Shown here piece after piece: positions 1 to 6,774 of a stretch of 6,934 bases of DNA. The notes beneath the pieces are model-generated. The model was not told the origin of the DNA, made no database searches, and saw nothing but the letters and a program-made list of their open reading frames with translations. This DNA is from Planctomycetota bacterium (lineage in GTDB: Bacteria > Planctomycetota > Phycisphaerae > Sedimentisphaerales > Anaerobacaceae). The position numbers were made by a program, and so were the translations under genes. Numbering within the stretch: position 1 is the first letter of the stretch; each line of letters opens with the position of its first letter. The DNA is taken from NCBI GenBank assembly GCA_022567055.1, contig JADFHU010000297.1, forward strand, positions 1 to 6,934, in the 5' to 3' direction.

Positions 1-638
1 TTCGTCGCGCGCAACGCATCGGCTACCTGCTCGATCGTAATCTGGTAGGCTCGCAGACGCTGCGGCGACAGGACCACCTGGTATTGTTTTTGGTCGCCGC
101 CGGTCGGGGTCACTTGCGATACACCTGCCACCGAGAGTAAGCGGCGGCGAATGTCGGTCGTGGCCAGCGTGCGCAGCTCGAGTTGGCTGTGGCGGTCGGA
201 GGTAAGCGAGACGAATAGAATCTCGCCCATGATCGAAGAAACAGGTGCGAGTTTCGGCGGCTCAACCTGCTCGGGCAGGCTACCGACGATAGAAGTTAGC
301 CTTTCGTTGACCGTTTGGCGGGCGCGGTAGATATCGGTACCCCATTCGAACTCCACCCAGACGACGGCAGTCCCGACGGCGGTTGCAGAACGCACCCGTC
401 GCACATTGGCAGCGCCGTTCACGGCGGTCTCGATCGGAAACGTAACCAGCGTCTCCATCTCCGCCGGGGCCATGCCGTGCCCTTCGACCAAAATCGTGAC
501 CGTCGGCGCGGTGAGATCCGGAAATACATCCACGGGCATCTTGACCGCCACGTAGGTTCCGGCGAATAGCAACAATCCCGAAATGAGCAAGACCGCCAAC
601 CGGTTGGAGAGCGACCACTGAATCAGTGCGTTAATCAT
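1..638 (-). CDS. CusA/CzcA-type heavy-metal RND efflux pump, N-terminal part (gene runs off left edge)
   Basis: Inner-membrane proton-driven pump of the heavy-metal efflux RND family, which exports metal ions with an adaptor and an outer-membrane channel. The frame is open from the ATG at 638-636 to the left edge, giving 212 codons and no stop. Residues ~13-33 form the first membrane helix. They are followed by the family signature PVDVFPDLTAP (35-45), EGHGMAPAEMETLVTFPIE (52-70) and EFEWGTDIYRARQ (96-108), which belong to the first periplasmic porter subdomain. A strong ribosome binding site (AAGGAAGGAG type, 647-656) lies 8 nt before the ATG, and the adaptor stop is 16 nt upstream, so the two are co-transcribed. 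About 800 residues, including the proton-relay helices and the metal-site residues, lie outside the window, so the metal cannot be assigned. Family assignment is secure; whether the gene is intact is unknown. Confidence 0.95.
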   Translation of the reverse strand, partial: MINALIQWSLSNRLAVLLISGLLLFAGTYVAVKMPVDVFPDLTAPTVTILVEGHGMAPAEMETLVTFPIETAVNGAANVRRVRSATAVGTAVVWVEFEWGTDIYRARQTVNERLTSIVGSLPEQVEPPKLAPVSSIMGEILFVSLTSDRHSQLELRTLATTDIRRRLLSVAGVSQVTPTGGDQKQYQVVLSPQRLRAYQITIEQVADALRAT

Positions 639-654
639 AGCCGTATCTCCTTCC

Positions 655-2379
655 TTAGTGGGCGTGTCCGGCGCTAAATGATTCGGGCGATAGAGCCGCG
701 AGCTTGATCAAGTAGGCGCCCTTGGTGACGACACGTTCGTCGTTCACGACGCCGCCCTTGACCTCAAAGAAACCGTTGTCTCGAACACCCAGTTCGAGTT
801 CACGTCTTTGGAATGTCTCGCCGTCGATTAACACGAAGCAAATAGGGCGACCGTTGTCCATCAAAACTGCGCTTTCGGGAATGGCCACAGCGTCTGTGGC
901 AACTCGTGTTTGCAGATAGACGTCTGCAAACATGCCCACACGGAACAGACCGTCCGGGTTCGGCAACTCGAACACAATAGGGACCGTTCGGGTTTCGGGC
1001 TCGATGACGGTTCCAATGTTCACCAGCCGCCCGCCGGCGGATCCGAGGATGTCGAAGCGACGGCCCGGGTAGGAAGGCAACTCCATCGTGGCCCCTGGAT
1101 TCTCTAAGAGTTCGGACAGATCAAATTCGGAAATGCTGGCCTCTACCCAGACCTGCTCGGTGTTTACGATTCGAAAAATCTCTTGGTGGGCGTCCAAATG
1201 CTCGCCCTGAATATGGTGCACGGAAACGATCTTGCCCGTGATCGGCGCCCGTACCGGCATTTGCAGCGACGGATTCGTTGCGACCGATTCGGTTTTAGCA
1301 ACAGTGGCATGGGACCGGAGCTGAGCCAGGCGCCGTCGCGCGCGTTCATACGAACGCTTTAGGGCTTTGGCGCCTTCATGCTCTGCCTCTGCGAGTCGCA
1401 GGTCTTGCCGCGCTTGGTCGTATTCCTGCTCCGTCCCAACGCCTTTCTCGTTGAGCTGCGTGGCCCGATCGATAACACGTTGGGCGAAGTCTAGGCGAGC
1501 CGCGGCCTGGATGAGAGATCGCTCAACCTCCATACCTTTGGTATCGATTTCAAGCTCGCGCTGGGCCAACTCCATTCCTAACGTCTGCAACCACGCACGG
1601 TTCGCGCTGAGTTGAGCTACCTCCGTAACGGGTAGTGGCGGCTCTACCATCGCCAGCGTCTGTCCCGCCTCGACGTGGTCTCCGACATGAGGAAGCCTTC
1701 CATCCGGTGGAGGCAGTAATCGACCGGCCACGGGTGGACTCACAACAGCAGCAGCACCCTGCGGCGCCACGATCTGGCCTGGTATCGGTAGCCGATGCAC
1801 GAGAGTACGTTTGGCCGCCTTCTCATAGAGCGTTCCAATCTGCCACTGCTGTTCCAGAAGAAAGGGAACTAGGTTCGGCCGGTCGGCGCCGGTCGGGGTC
1901 TCCGCAGCGTGCGCCGCGTCATGGCCTGTCGCATGAACAATGAGGTTACCCACCGCGATTCTGTCTTCCGCCTGGGGGCTGACAAGGAGCAATTCGAGGG
2001 TGTATGTTTTTGCCGTGTCGAATGTCCATTCGGGAATGAAGAGGCCGTCGCGTTTTGGTGCGTCCACGACAACTTCCTGCGTGGCCCCCGCTGCATCTGT
2101 TAGCTTGAAATGGAGGGATCCGGATCGAATGGGTTCGCCCGTTTCCATTACGGTGAGGTGCGCGAGAAACCTGGCTGGCTCGCCCTTGACAAGGTGCGGA
2201 TACTCCATGAAGAGTTGCACCTTGTCCGTGAACAGCGTGACGCTGATCGGGTCGAGTTCCTCATGATCTGCCTCGCCGTGATCATGATCATGCTGAGCGC
2301 GGCTTGCTTGATCGCATCCCGCGAGTGCCCCCAAGGCTATTACCGCAGGAATCATTAGAAACTGAAAGAGTGATTTCAT
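655..2379 (-). CDS. RND efflux periplasmic adaptor lipoprotein (CusB/CzcB type) with His-rich N-terminus
   Basis: Membrane-fusion protein that links the inner-membrane metal pump to an outer-membrane channel. The 574 residues begin with a lipoprotein signal and lipobox LAGC (19-22), so Cys22 should be lipidated. A His/Asp/Glu cluster (30-41, HDHDHGEADHEE) follows and probably binds metal. Residues ~45-150 form a beta-rich domain (FMEYPHLVKGEPARFLAHLT, 57-76) that some metal RND adaptors carry in addition to the core. The core is lipoyl half one (~201-246), a long helical hairpin (~250-365), lipoyl half two (~373-410), a beta-barrel (~411-490) and a membrane-proximal domain (~491-560). The C-terminus ends GHAH, a second possible metal ligand. 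The ATG has an AGAGGA site (2387-2392) 7 nt upstream. It sits 110 nt after the His-rich gene and 16 nt before the pump gene. It is longer than minimal adaptors because of the N-terminal domain. Confidence 0.95.
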   Translation of the reverse strand: MKSLFQFLMIPAVIALGALAGCDQASRAQHDHDHGEADHEELDPISVTLFTDKVQLFMEYPHLVKGEPARFLAHLTVMETGEPIRSGSLHFKLTDAAGATQEVVVDAPKRDGLFIPEWTFDTAKTYTLELLLVSPQAEDRIAVGNLIVHATGHDAAHAAETPTGADRPNLVPFLLEQQWQIGTLYEKAAKRTLVHRLPIPGQIVAPQGAAAVVSPPVAGRLLPPPDGRLPHVGDHVEAGQTLAMVEPPLPVTEVAQLSANRAWLQTLGMELAQRELEIDTKGMEVERSLIQAAARLDFAQRVIDRATQLNEKGVGTEQEYDQARQDLRLAEAEHEGAKALKRSYERARRRLAQLRSHATVAKTESVATNPSLQMPVRAPITGKIVSVHHIQGEHLDAHQEIFRIVNTEQVWVEASISEFDLSELLENPGATMELPSYPGRRFDILGSAGGRLVNIGTVIEPETRTVPIVFELPNPDGLFRVGMFADVYLQTRVATDAVAIPESAVLMDNGRPICFVLIDGETFQRRELELGVRDNGFFEVKGGVVNDERVVTKGAYLIKLAALSPESFSAGHAH

Positions 2380-2489
2380 GTCATCGTCCTCTTGAAGGTC
2401 TACCGGATTTTCATGGCTACGACGTGTCCGGCTGGCGCAGTGCGCAAGCGGGGACTAGTGGGAATCGCTGCAGAATCAATGAGGTTGAA

Positions 2490-2969
2490 TCAGAGCAGAA
2501 GGGCGTGGCCGGCCAGCAGAATGTCCGCGACCAGGCTGCGAGCGCAAGATGTTTGGATTCCAGTAGGTGGGCGACCGTCTGACGTCGCTGAAGCGTCGGT
2601 GGCTAGAACTGTCAACGCTGGTGCGATGTTCGAAACCGCCACGCCGCTCGACACCCCCTGGACACGCGGAAGCGCCACCGGCAGGTCCAACACGATCACA
2701 ATCGACGGGTCCTCATCCTGGGTAGGATCTGCCGGTCGATCGTCGTGCTCGTGCTCTGCGTGGTGATGCTCCGAGTTTTCTCGCCATTCGTCCAGATCGT
2801 GGACCATCGCCCTATGAACATGGGTCTCGTGTCCGTGATGGTCGTGGATGAGGATCGCCTGGGCGGTAAAGGAACCCACCAAAAGCATGGATACTACGGC
2901 GTATGCTACCAGCCTACGCCCAAAGCGCGTGATGCGTCGAAACGACATATTTCGATACCGTTGCCTCAT
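2490..2969 (-). CDS. Small exported His-rich protein, first gene of the metal efflux operon
   Basis: I do not recognise a named family. From the chosen ATG the protein has 159 residues: a basic N-terminus, a hydrophobic stretch (~20-34) and a likely signal peptidase site after AQA (36-38). Next comes a His-rich segment with 12 histidines between residues 42 and 75 (HDHHGH at 42-47, HHH at 68-70, HEH at 73-75) mixed with Asp and Glu. The C-terminal half has no clear fold and ends in a hydrophobic ILLAGHALLL. As first gene before the adaptor and pump, it is most likely a periplasmic metal-binding or metal-buffering protein; this is inference. Start choice: an in-frame ATG at 3002 would leave only ~6 nt after the expected transcription start, so the ATG at 2969 (leader ~39 nt, weak GGAA site) is preferred. 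An ATG at 2948 is also possible. Confidence 0.75.
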   Translation of the reverse strand: MRQRYRNMSFRRITRFGRRLVAYAVVSMLLVGSFTAQAILIHDHHGHETHVHRAMVHDLDEWRENSEHHHAEHEHDDRPADPTQDEDPSIVIVLDLPVALPRVQGVSSGVAVSNIAPALTVLATDASATSDGRPPTGIQTSCARSLVADILLAGHALLL

Positions 2970-3014
2970 AGAATATTCCAAGCGACCCTTCCGGGAACCC
3001 ATTCAAACGGCGCC

Positions 3015-3043
3015 ACTATACTGACGCTGGTGCGACTGGTCAA
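3015..3043 (-). promoter_or_regulatory. Sigma70-type promoter of the metal efflux operon
   Basis: Read on the minus strand there is a -35 box TTGACC (3043-3038) and a -10 box TATAGT (3020-3015) with exactly 17 nt between them, both close to consensus. Transcription should start near 3008, within a GGCGCC palindrome (3009-3014), about 39 nt before the preferred start of the His-rich gene. The 17-nt spacer is normal, unlike the 19-20 nt spacers of MerR-type metal promoters, so MerR control is not indicated. No clear operator is visible. Confidence 0.7.
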
Positions 3044-3178
3044 GTAACGCGAGACTCACAGCCCAAGGCCTCCGGGCACCCTGTTATCGGTTCCAACGAA
3101 TAAGTCGCGCGGAGTAAAGCACGACAGTCACTGAACCCACAATATCTTGGTACTATATTTCATCTAGACTGTAAACAC

Positions 3179-3198
3179 GAACGAAAATTCTATCGTTC
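3179..3198. repeat. Short inverted repeat upstream of the pump fragment
   Basis: GAACGA (3179-3184) and TCGTTC (3193-3198) form a perfect 6-bp inverted repeat around an 8-nt AT-rich loop, 22 nt before the ATG at 3221. It lies in an AT-rich stretch (~3130-3220) that contrasts with the GC-rich pump fragment. It could be an operator or a small hairpin, or chance. The rest of 3044-3220 shows no gene; the plus-strand frame is open from 3104 but has no usable start before 3221 and no similarity I recognise. Confidence 0.3.
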
Positions 3199-3220
3199 TT
3201 CGAAAAGGCATAACATAAAG

Positions 3221-4519
3221 ATGCTAGGTGCTTTGCATGAGTCCTTGGGCCCCAGGAACGGCCTGCCGCGGCGCTCGAAGGCTGAGCTACTGGAAGCCCT
3301 GCGGAAGGACTTGGCCGCCATACCTGGCATCCAGGCCACATTCGGCCAGCCGATTGGTCACCGTATCGACCACATGCTCTCGGGCACACGGGCGAACATT
3401 GCGGTCAAGATCTTCGGAGACGACCTGCCCACGCTCAGGAACCTTGCCCGCCAAGTTGAGGACCTCATGCGCGATATTCCAGGCGTGGTGGATCTGTCCG
3501 CGGAGCAACAGGTCGAGGTCCCGCAAGTCCGCGTGGAGTTTCGGCGGGCCGCACTGGCCCGCTACGGGCTCCACATTTCCGAGACGGCGACGGCGTTGGC
3601 CGCAGCGTTTCGAGGCGAGGTGGTCGGCCAGGTCCTAGAGGGACGGAACACCTACGACCTCACGCTGCGCCTGGCCCCAAGCAAGCAGGCCTCCTTGGCG
3701 ACGGTCGGTGAGGTGCTCGTCGATACGCCATCGGGCTTCAAGGTGCCCATGAAGACCTTGGCCCACATCTATGAGGACCGGGGCCCGAACTTCATCATGC
3801 GTGAGGATGTCCAGCGGAAGATCGTCGTCACGTGCAACGTGGCCGGTCGGGACATGGGCGGCGTCGTGGACGACGCCAAGGAGGTGATCGAAGCGAACAT
3901 CGATCTCCCGCGCGGATACTACGTCGAGTTTGGTGGTCAGTTCGAGAGTGCGGCCGCGACAAACCAGCGCCTCGCACTTCTCGGCGTCCTCGTGATCCTC
4001 GGCATCGGGTTCATGCTGCATGTCATGTTCCGCTCGATGCGCGACGCCCTTCTGATCATGGTCAACCTTCCCTTGGCTCTGATCGGGGGAGTGGCTGGCG
4101 TCTATTTCGCCGGTGGGGTGATTTCGATCGCGTCCATCATCGGTTTCATCTCCGTGTTCGGCATCGCCGCGCGAAACGGGATCATGTTGGTGTCACACGT
4201 CCGTCACCTGCAGGCCCATGAAGGGGTCACCGATTTCGCCGAGTCTGTTCGGCGAGGATCGATGGAGCGGCTCGCTCCCATTCTCATGACGGCGCTGGCA
4301 ACGGGTCTGGCGCTTATCCCCCTCGCACTGCGCGGGGAGGAACCGGGCACCGAGATTCTCACCCCCATGGCCATTGTGATCCTCTTCGGGCTGCTGTCTT
4401 CCACGGTCCTAAACATGCTCGTCGTGCCTGCCCTATTCGTGCGGTTCAGTCGCCCCACAGATAACGCAGTCGCCACGGCTATGTCGGGTGAACTCGTCAG
4501 CGATGGCGGCGCACTATGA
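3221..4519 (+). pseudogene. CzcA/CusA-type RND pump, C-terminal fragment lacking the first ~600 residues
   Basis: This 432-residue frame matches only the last part of a heavy-metal RND pump, which normally has ~1000-1050 residues. Family motifs include QPIGHRIDHMLSGTRA (43-58), VKIFGDDL (62-69), LARYGL (112-117) and FGIAARNGIMLVSH (313-326). Five membrane helices remain (~251-270, 274-297, 300-327, 351-370, 380-408), matching TM8-TM12. TM1-TM7, the proton-relay aspartate of TM4 and the first porter subdomains are absent. At the position of a CusA methionine metal ligand (the Met in ARYGM) this copy has Leu117, which fits the CzcA side better than Cu/Ag CusA. Homology seems to start within ~10-20 codons of the ATG, where sequence changes from AT-rich to GC-rich; no good ribosome binding site precedes the ATG. 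The retained frame has no internal stop, so decay is recent or the fragment is retained. It is probably non-functional as a transporter. Confidence 0.85.
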
Positions 4520-4632
4520 ATCACGACAGCACCTCTTTGTATCTCGTACGTACCCAAAACAACTTCTTAGCAGTACCAATGCTGGAGAGTCTAATCCGGC
4601 AAGTTGATCCGCGAAAGGAGCCCAATGGATAG
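4516..4632 (+). pseudogene. Possible remnant of an FtsX/MacB-type ABC transporter permease
   Basis: A 38-codon frame starts with an ATG that overlaps the stop of the pump fragment (ATGA, 4516-4519). It ends with TAG at 4630-4632, 8 nt inside the next gene. The peptide contains LYLVRT (8-13), then P..LE (21-25) and LIRQVDP (26-32). The pattern VRT...P.L...IR.VDP is what I know from the periplasmic core domain of MacB/FtsX-like permeases, where it falls in the middle of a long protein. The match is short and judged from memory, so this is tentative. If it is not a remnant, the frame could be a short coupling peptide between its neighbours, or noncoding. Confidence 0.35.
4614..4620 (+). promoter_or_regulatory. 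Ribosome binding site that fixes the start of the 4625 gene
   Basis: AAAGGAG lies 4 nt before the ATG at 4625-4627. An in-frame TTG at 4604 has no such site, so translation is placed at 4625, which shortens the protein from 334 to 327 residues. Confidence 0.7.
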
Positions 4633-5608
4633 CAGCCAACCGAACCAGCGACGTACTCGAATCCGGTTTTGGGTTCTGGTGATCCTTTTCGTTATTCTAC
4701 CGGGGCTTGGCTTGGTTGCTTACCGTGTTACCGGCGACCGGGTTCTGCAACGACGCTTGGAATCCATCCGTGCCCAGGGACATCCGGTGACCTTGGAGGA
4801 ACTGAACGATAGCTACACGCCGCCCGCGGACGTCGACAATGCGGCGGATCTCTATCTCGAGGCCTTCGACTACATCACGCTCTGGGATTCACGCGCCGAT
4901 GCGAATATGCCTGTTGGTCATAAGCTTCGCCAATTACCACGTACTACCCCCCTACCGCCGGATTTAAAGCGAGGCATCGAGAAACGACTGGCGGAAAACA
5001 GCGAGAATCTAACGCTGCTCCATGAGGCAGCCGCCCTGCGTCACTGTCGCTATGCCTCAGAACTCAGTAAGGGCCTTCCGAAATTCTTACCCTGGCAACG
5101 GGAAACACGAAGCGCCGCCTTTGTGCTACAGTTGGAGGCAATCTACCATGCCGATATAAACGATGTGGATCTGGCCCTGCGGTCCGCCGCGAGTTGTATG
5201 GCCTTGGCGCGCAGTGCTGATTCGAACTTCATCAATGGTGAGGTATTCCAGGAGGCGATACACGAACTCGGTATAGAAGTCACAGCCTACGTTCTCAATC
5301 GCGTTCGCTGCAACGATGCGCAGCTCGTTCGCATCAGTGAAACTATCGCCCACAAGGACTACCGAGCCGATCTCCGTAGGGCCATTGTCGCCGAACGCTG
5401 CACGGGGATCGCCATCTTTCAAGGCACAGTACCCGTGGATGCTGAAACATTTCCCTGGGGCCGCGACGGTCCGGCCGTGACATGGCTGTCCCCTTTGCGA
5501 GCGCTGGGTATTCTGCAGCGGGACGCCTTATCCTATTCTGAGGTGATAAAGCGGCCCGATTGGCGCTTGACAAGCACAGTCGGTCCCAAGCCCTTTTCTG
5601 TGCCTTGA
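4625..5608 (+). CDS. Membrane-anchored hypothetical protein, planctomycete type, apparently short at the C-terminus
   Basis: The function is unknown. The 327-residue protein has a short cytoplasmic N-terminus rich in Arg and one membrane helix (~14-34). The rest should lie outside the cytoplasm. It carries LESIRAQGHPVTLEELNDSY (45-64), PPADVDNAADLYLEAF (66-81), LLHEAAALRHCRY (131-143) and helical, TPR-like stretches at ~160-255. I recognise this layout from anonymous planctomycete proteins. From memory, many of those continue after the point equal to residue ~300 into a C-terminal domain (a GRLP-type turn, then DPFDG and a YSVGEDG-like motif). None of that is present here: the protein ends in an unremarkable tail (311-327), so it may be truncated. 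It overlaps the permease-like frame upstream by 8 nt and converges on the pilin gene with a 27-nt gap that has no clear terminator. Confidence 0.75.
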   Translation: MDSSQPNQRRTRIRFWVLVILFVILPGLGLVAYRVTGDRVLQRRLESIRAQGHPVTLEELNDSYTPPADVDNAADLYLEAFDYITLWDSRADANMPVGHKLRQLPRTTPLPPDLKRGIEKRLAENSENLTLLHEAAALRHCRYASELSKGLPKFLPWQRETRSAAFVLQLEAIYHADINDVDLALRSAASCMALARSADSNFINGEVFQEAIHELGIEVTAYVLNRVRCNDAQLVRISETIAHKDYRADLRRAIVAERCTGIAIFQGTVPVDAETFPWGRDGPAVTWLSPLRALGILQRDALSYSEVIKRPDWRLTSTVGPKPFSVP

Positions 5609-5635
5609 GTCTACGTGCCGGGTGAAAAGACCACG

Positions 5636-6436
5636 CTACGGGGTATACCCAAGTTTACCCCAGGCTCCGCGCTGTACCAGTTCGAGATCTTCATTACCGG
5701 GTTGGTCGGCCGCGCTTGATTGCCGCATGGATCCCTGCCACTGGCTATAGTCCGCTTCAGTGACGTCAAATGTACGCGGATCACTCCACTTGTAGTATTC
5801 ACCACGACCATCGGCAAATGACACCGTCGTTCCCTGGCCATGGCGCCGGGTGATTTGATCCCACCAGGTGGGCTTCGTATACCACACCGTCCAACTATTG
5901 GGGCTTAGGCGTCCCTCGTCTAAGAAAACCAGACGAGTTCCCGGCGATTTAATCGTACTTCTTTTTTTGAAGGTCATCCCATTAGACCAGGGATGTCCGG
6001 AATAGCCATTCATGGCGTCTGCAATCGCATAGGTAACCACCTCTCCCCGGACACCAGTGGGACAGCGATAGGATTTCACATTAGGACAATAGCGGTAGAG
6101 TGTTCCATCTCTTAGACCCTTAAGCTTCTCTTCCTCAGTCGCGTTTGCGTTTTGCACCCATTCGACCCAACCACTGCCGTTGGGATTCGCAGCGACAATC
6201 CTATCATCGTTCTCATCAGCATACATAATCCAAGACAGGGTAAGTTGTTTCAGATTACCCATGCACGCAGCCCGTTTGCCGTGTAATCGAGCCCGGTTCA
6301 GTGCCGGCATCAAAAGGCTCATCAGAATGGCAATGATAGCGATAACCACTAACAACTCGATCAGTGTAAAACCATTGGGCATACGCACAAAGTGAGCATG
6401 GGACCTTGAAGTCCGAGAATACAGTTTCGCTTGCAT
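5636..6436 (-). CDS. Prepilin-type N-terminal cleavage/methylation protein with H-X9-DG motif (DUF1559-like)
   Basis: Type II secretion/type IV pilin-like protein of 266 residues. The class III signal has Gly22 before the cleavage point and GFTLIELLVVIAIIAIL (22-38) as the hydrophobic stalk. Phe23 would be the methylated first residue of the mature protein and Glu27 the conserved E5. The middle part has YADENDDR (72-79) and a YRYCPNVKSYRCP segment (114-126) with two cysteines. His199 is followed after nine residues by Asp209-Gly210, the H-X9-DG motif found in many paralogues in Planctomycetes and Verrucomicrobia/Lentisphaerae. A prepilin peptidase should cleave it; the role of this group (surface pseudopilus, secretion or sensing) is not established. 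The ATG has a GAGG site 8 nt upstream (6445-6448). The leader peptide is longer than in typical pilins (22 residues). Upstream sits an ECF sigma factor stub on the same strand. Confidence 0.92.
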   Translation of the reverse strand: MQAKLYSRTSRSHAHFVRMPNGFTLIELLVVIAIIAILMSLLMPALNRARLHGKRAACMGNLKQLTLSWIMYADENDDRIVAANPNGSGWVEWVQNANATEEEKLKGLRDGTLYRYCPNVKSYRCPTGVRGEVVTYAIADAMNGYSGHPWSNGMTFKKRSTIKSPGTRLVFLDEGRLSPNSWTVWYTKPTWWDQITRRHGQGTTVSFADGRGEYYKWSDPRTFDVTEADYSQWQGSMRQSSAADQPGNEDLELVQRGAWGKLGYTP

Positions 6437-6484
6437 TTAAATTACCTCGTACTACTCAATAATTCCAGCTTGTTTGATTTCAAC

Positions 6485-6513
6485 AGCTTATGTAAACTCC
6501 CTATGCCCGTCAA
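6485..6513 (-). promoter_or_regulatory. Weak candidate promoter for the pilin-like gene
   Basis: On the minus strand TTGACG (6513-6508) and TAAGCT (6490-6485) are 17 nt apart. The -35 is good and the -10 poor (3 of 6 consensus bases). It would start transcription ~40 nt before the pilin ATG. The -35 box overlaps the stop codon of the sigma factor stub. Transcription from 6629-6657 is an alternative source. Confidence 0.3.
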
Positions 6514-6584
6514 GACAAGATAGGGACACCATGAAACTGTTTTCCCCATTCGATGGCGTTCAAGATGCGAGTAACATCACTCAT
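6510..6584 (-). pseudogene. ECF sigma factor gene stub, first 12 codons
   Basis: A 24-codon frame starts MSDVTRILNAIE, which equals the usual N-terminus of planctomycete ECF-type sigma-70 factors (normally followed by a Q/R-G-D-P segment, then LLPLVYDELR, in a protein of ~180-200 residues). After Glu12 the similarity stops, the frame continues as WGKQFHGVPILS and ends with TGA. The ribosome binding site (GGGAGAG, 6590-6596, 7 nt from the ATG) and a promoter are still in place. The gene start is therefore kept and the body lost. The break falls at about 6548, 112 nt before the pilin ATG. The stub is short, but the match is unbroken over 12 residues and has the right initiation signals, so chance is unlikely. 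Its peptide could hardly bind RNA polymerase. Confidence 0.65.
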
Positions 6585-6628
6585 GGATGCTCTCCCACTA
6601 CGCACAGGCTTTAAAAACCCCATTGTCC

Positions 6629-6657
6629 CTAATAATGGCAAGATTTGCAAGTATCAA
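6629..6657 (-). promoter_or_regulatory. Sigma70-type promoter in front of the sigma factor stub
   Basis: On the minus strand TTGATA (6657-6652) and TATTAG (6634-6629) are 17 nt apart, matching consensus at 5 and 4 of 6 positions. The start would fall near 6622, ~38 nt before the stub ATG. Transcripts would run through the stub into the pilin-like gene, as no terminator is visible between them. Confidence 0.45.
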
Positions 6658-6673
6658 AGTCGCCTGACCGCTC

Positions 6674-6766
6674 GGCCGCCACCCTCATCCGATGCTTGTT
6701 GGTCAGCCTAATACGATTGCCCCGGTTCTCCTGGTGTTCCACGAGGCCCCCTACCTGTTCCCTAAG
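6674..6766 (-). pseudogene. Possible decayed transposase (integrase-core type) fragment
   Basis: The minus-strand frame from 6856 down to the stop at 6631-6629 is open but has no plausible start. Its segment at 6766-6674 reads LREQVGGLVEHQEN, then RGNRIRLTNKHRMRVAA. This resembles the pattern QVDYLVEEN...RIRLTN.QRRRLA that I remember from the N-terminal part of planctomycete integrase-core (rve) transposases, with a short deletion in the middle. No catalytic DDE residues are present. The assignment is from memory over ~30 residues and is tentative. It lies 8 nt from the inverted repeat arm at 6775, which would fit an insertion sequence end. Confidence 0.3.
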
Positions 6767-6774
6767 GGATCGGC

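Noticed and set aside
280..618. Minus-strand frame of 112 codons
   Set aside because: It lies inside the pump gene (638 to left edge) in another frame, has low-complexity Arg/Gly-rich translation and no motif; the true frame carries clear RND signatures.
1367..2358. Several plus-strand frames of 60-110 codons
   Set aside because: All are antisense to the adaptor gene and translate to Ser/Arg-rich sequence without motifs.
3015..3043. MerR-type metal-responsive promoter
   Set aside because: The spacer is 17 nt and no dyad lies between the boxes, unlike MerR/CueR/ZntR targets.
3153..3389. Minus-strand frame of 78 codons
   Set aside because: It overlaps the pump fragment antisense, has no ribosome binding site and no recognisable sequence.
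3221..4519. A functional half-size RND transporter
   Set aside because: Known half-size pumps contain one full repeat with a large periplasmic loop; this fragment starts inside the second loop and lacks TM7 and the proton relay.
5574..5603. Inverted repeat GCACAG / CTGTGC near the end of the hypothetical gene as a terminator
   Set aside because: The stem is only 6 bp, the loop is 18 nt, it lies inside the coding region and no T-run follows on either strand.
6466..6489. Direct repeat CAGCTT (6466-6471 and 6484-6489), 18 nt apart, upstream of the pilin gene
   Set aside because: Six bases in an AT-rich region can recur by chance; no third copy or symmetry supports an operator.
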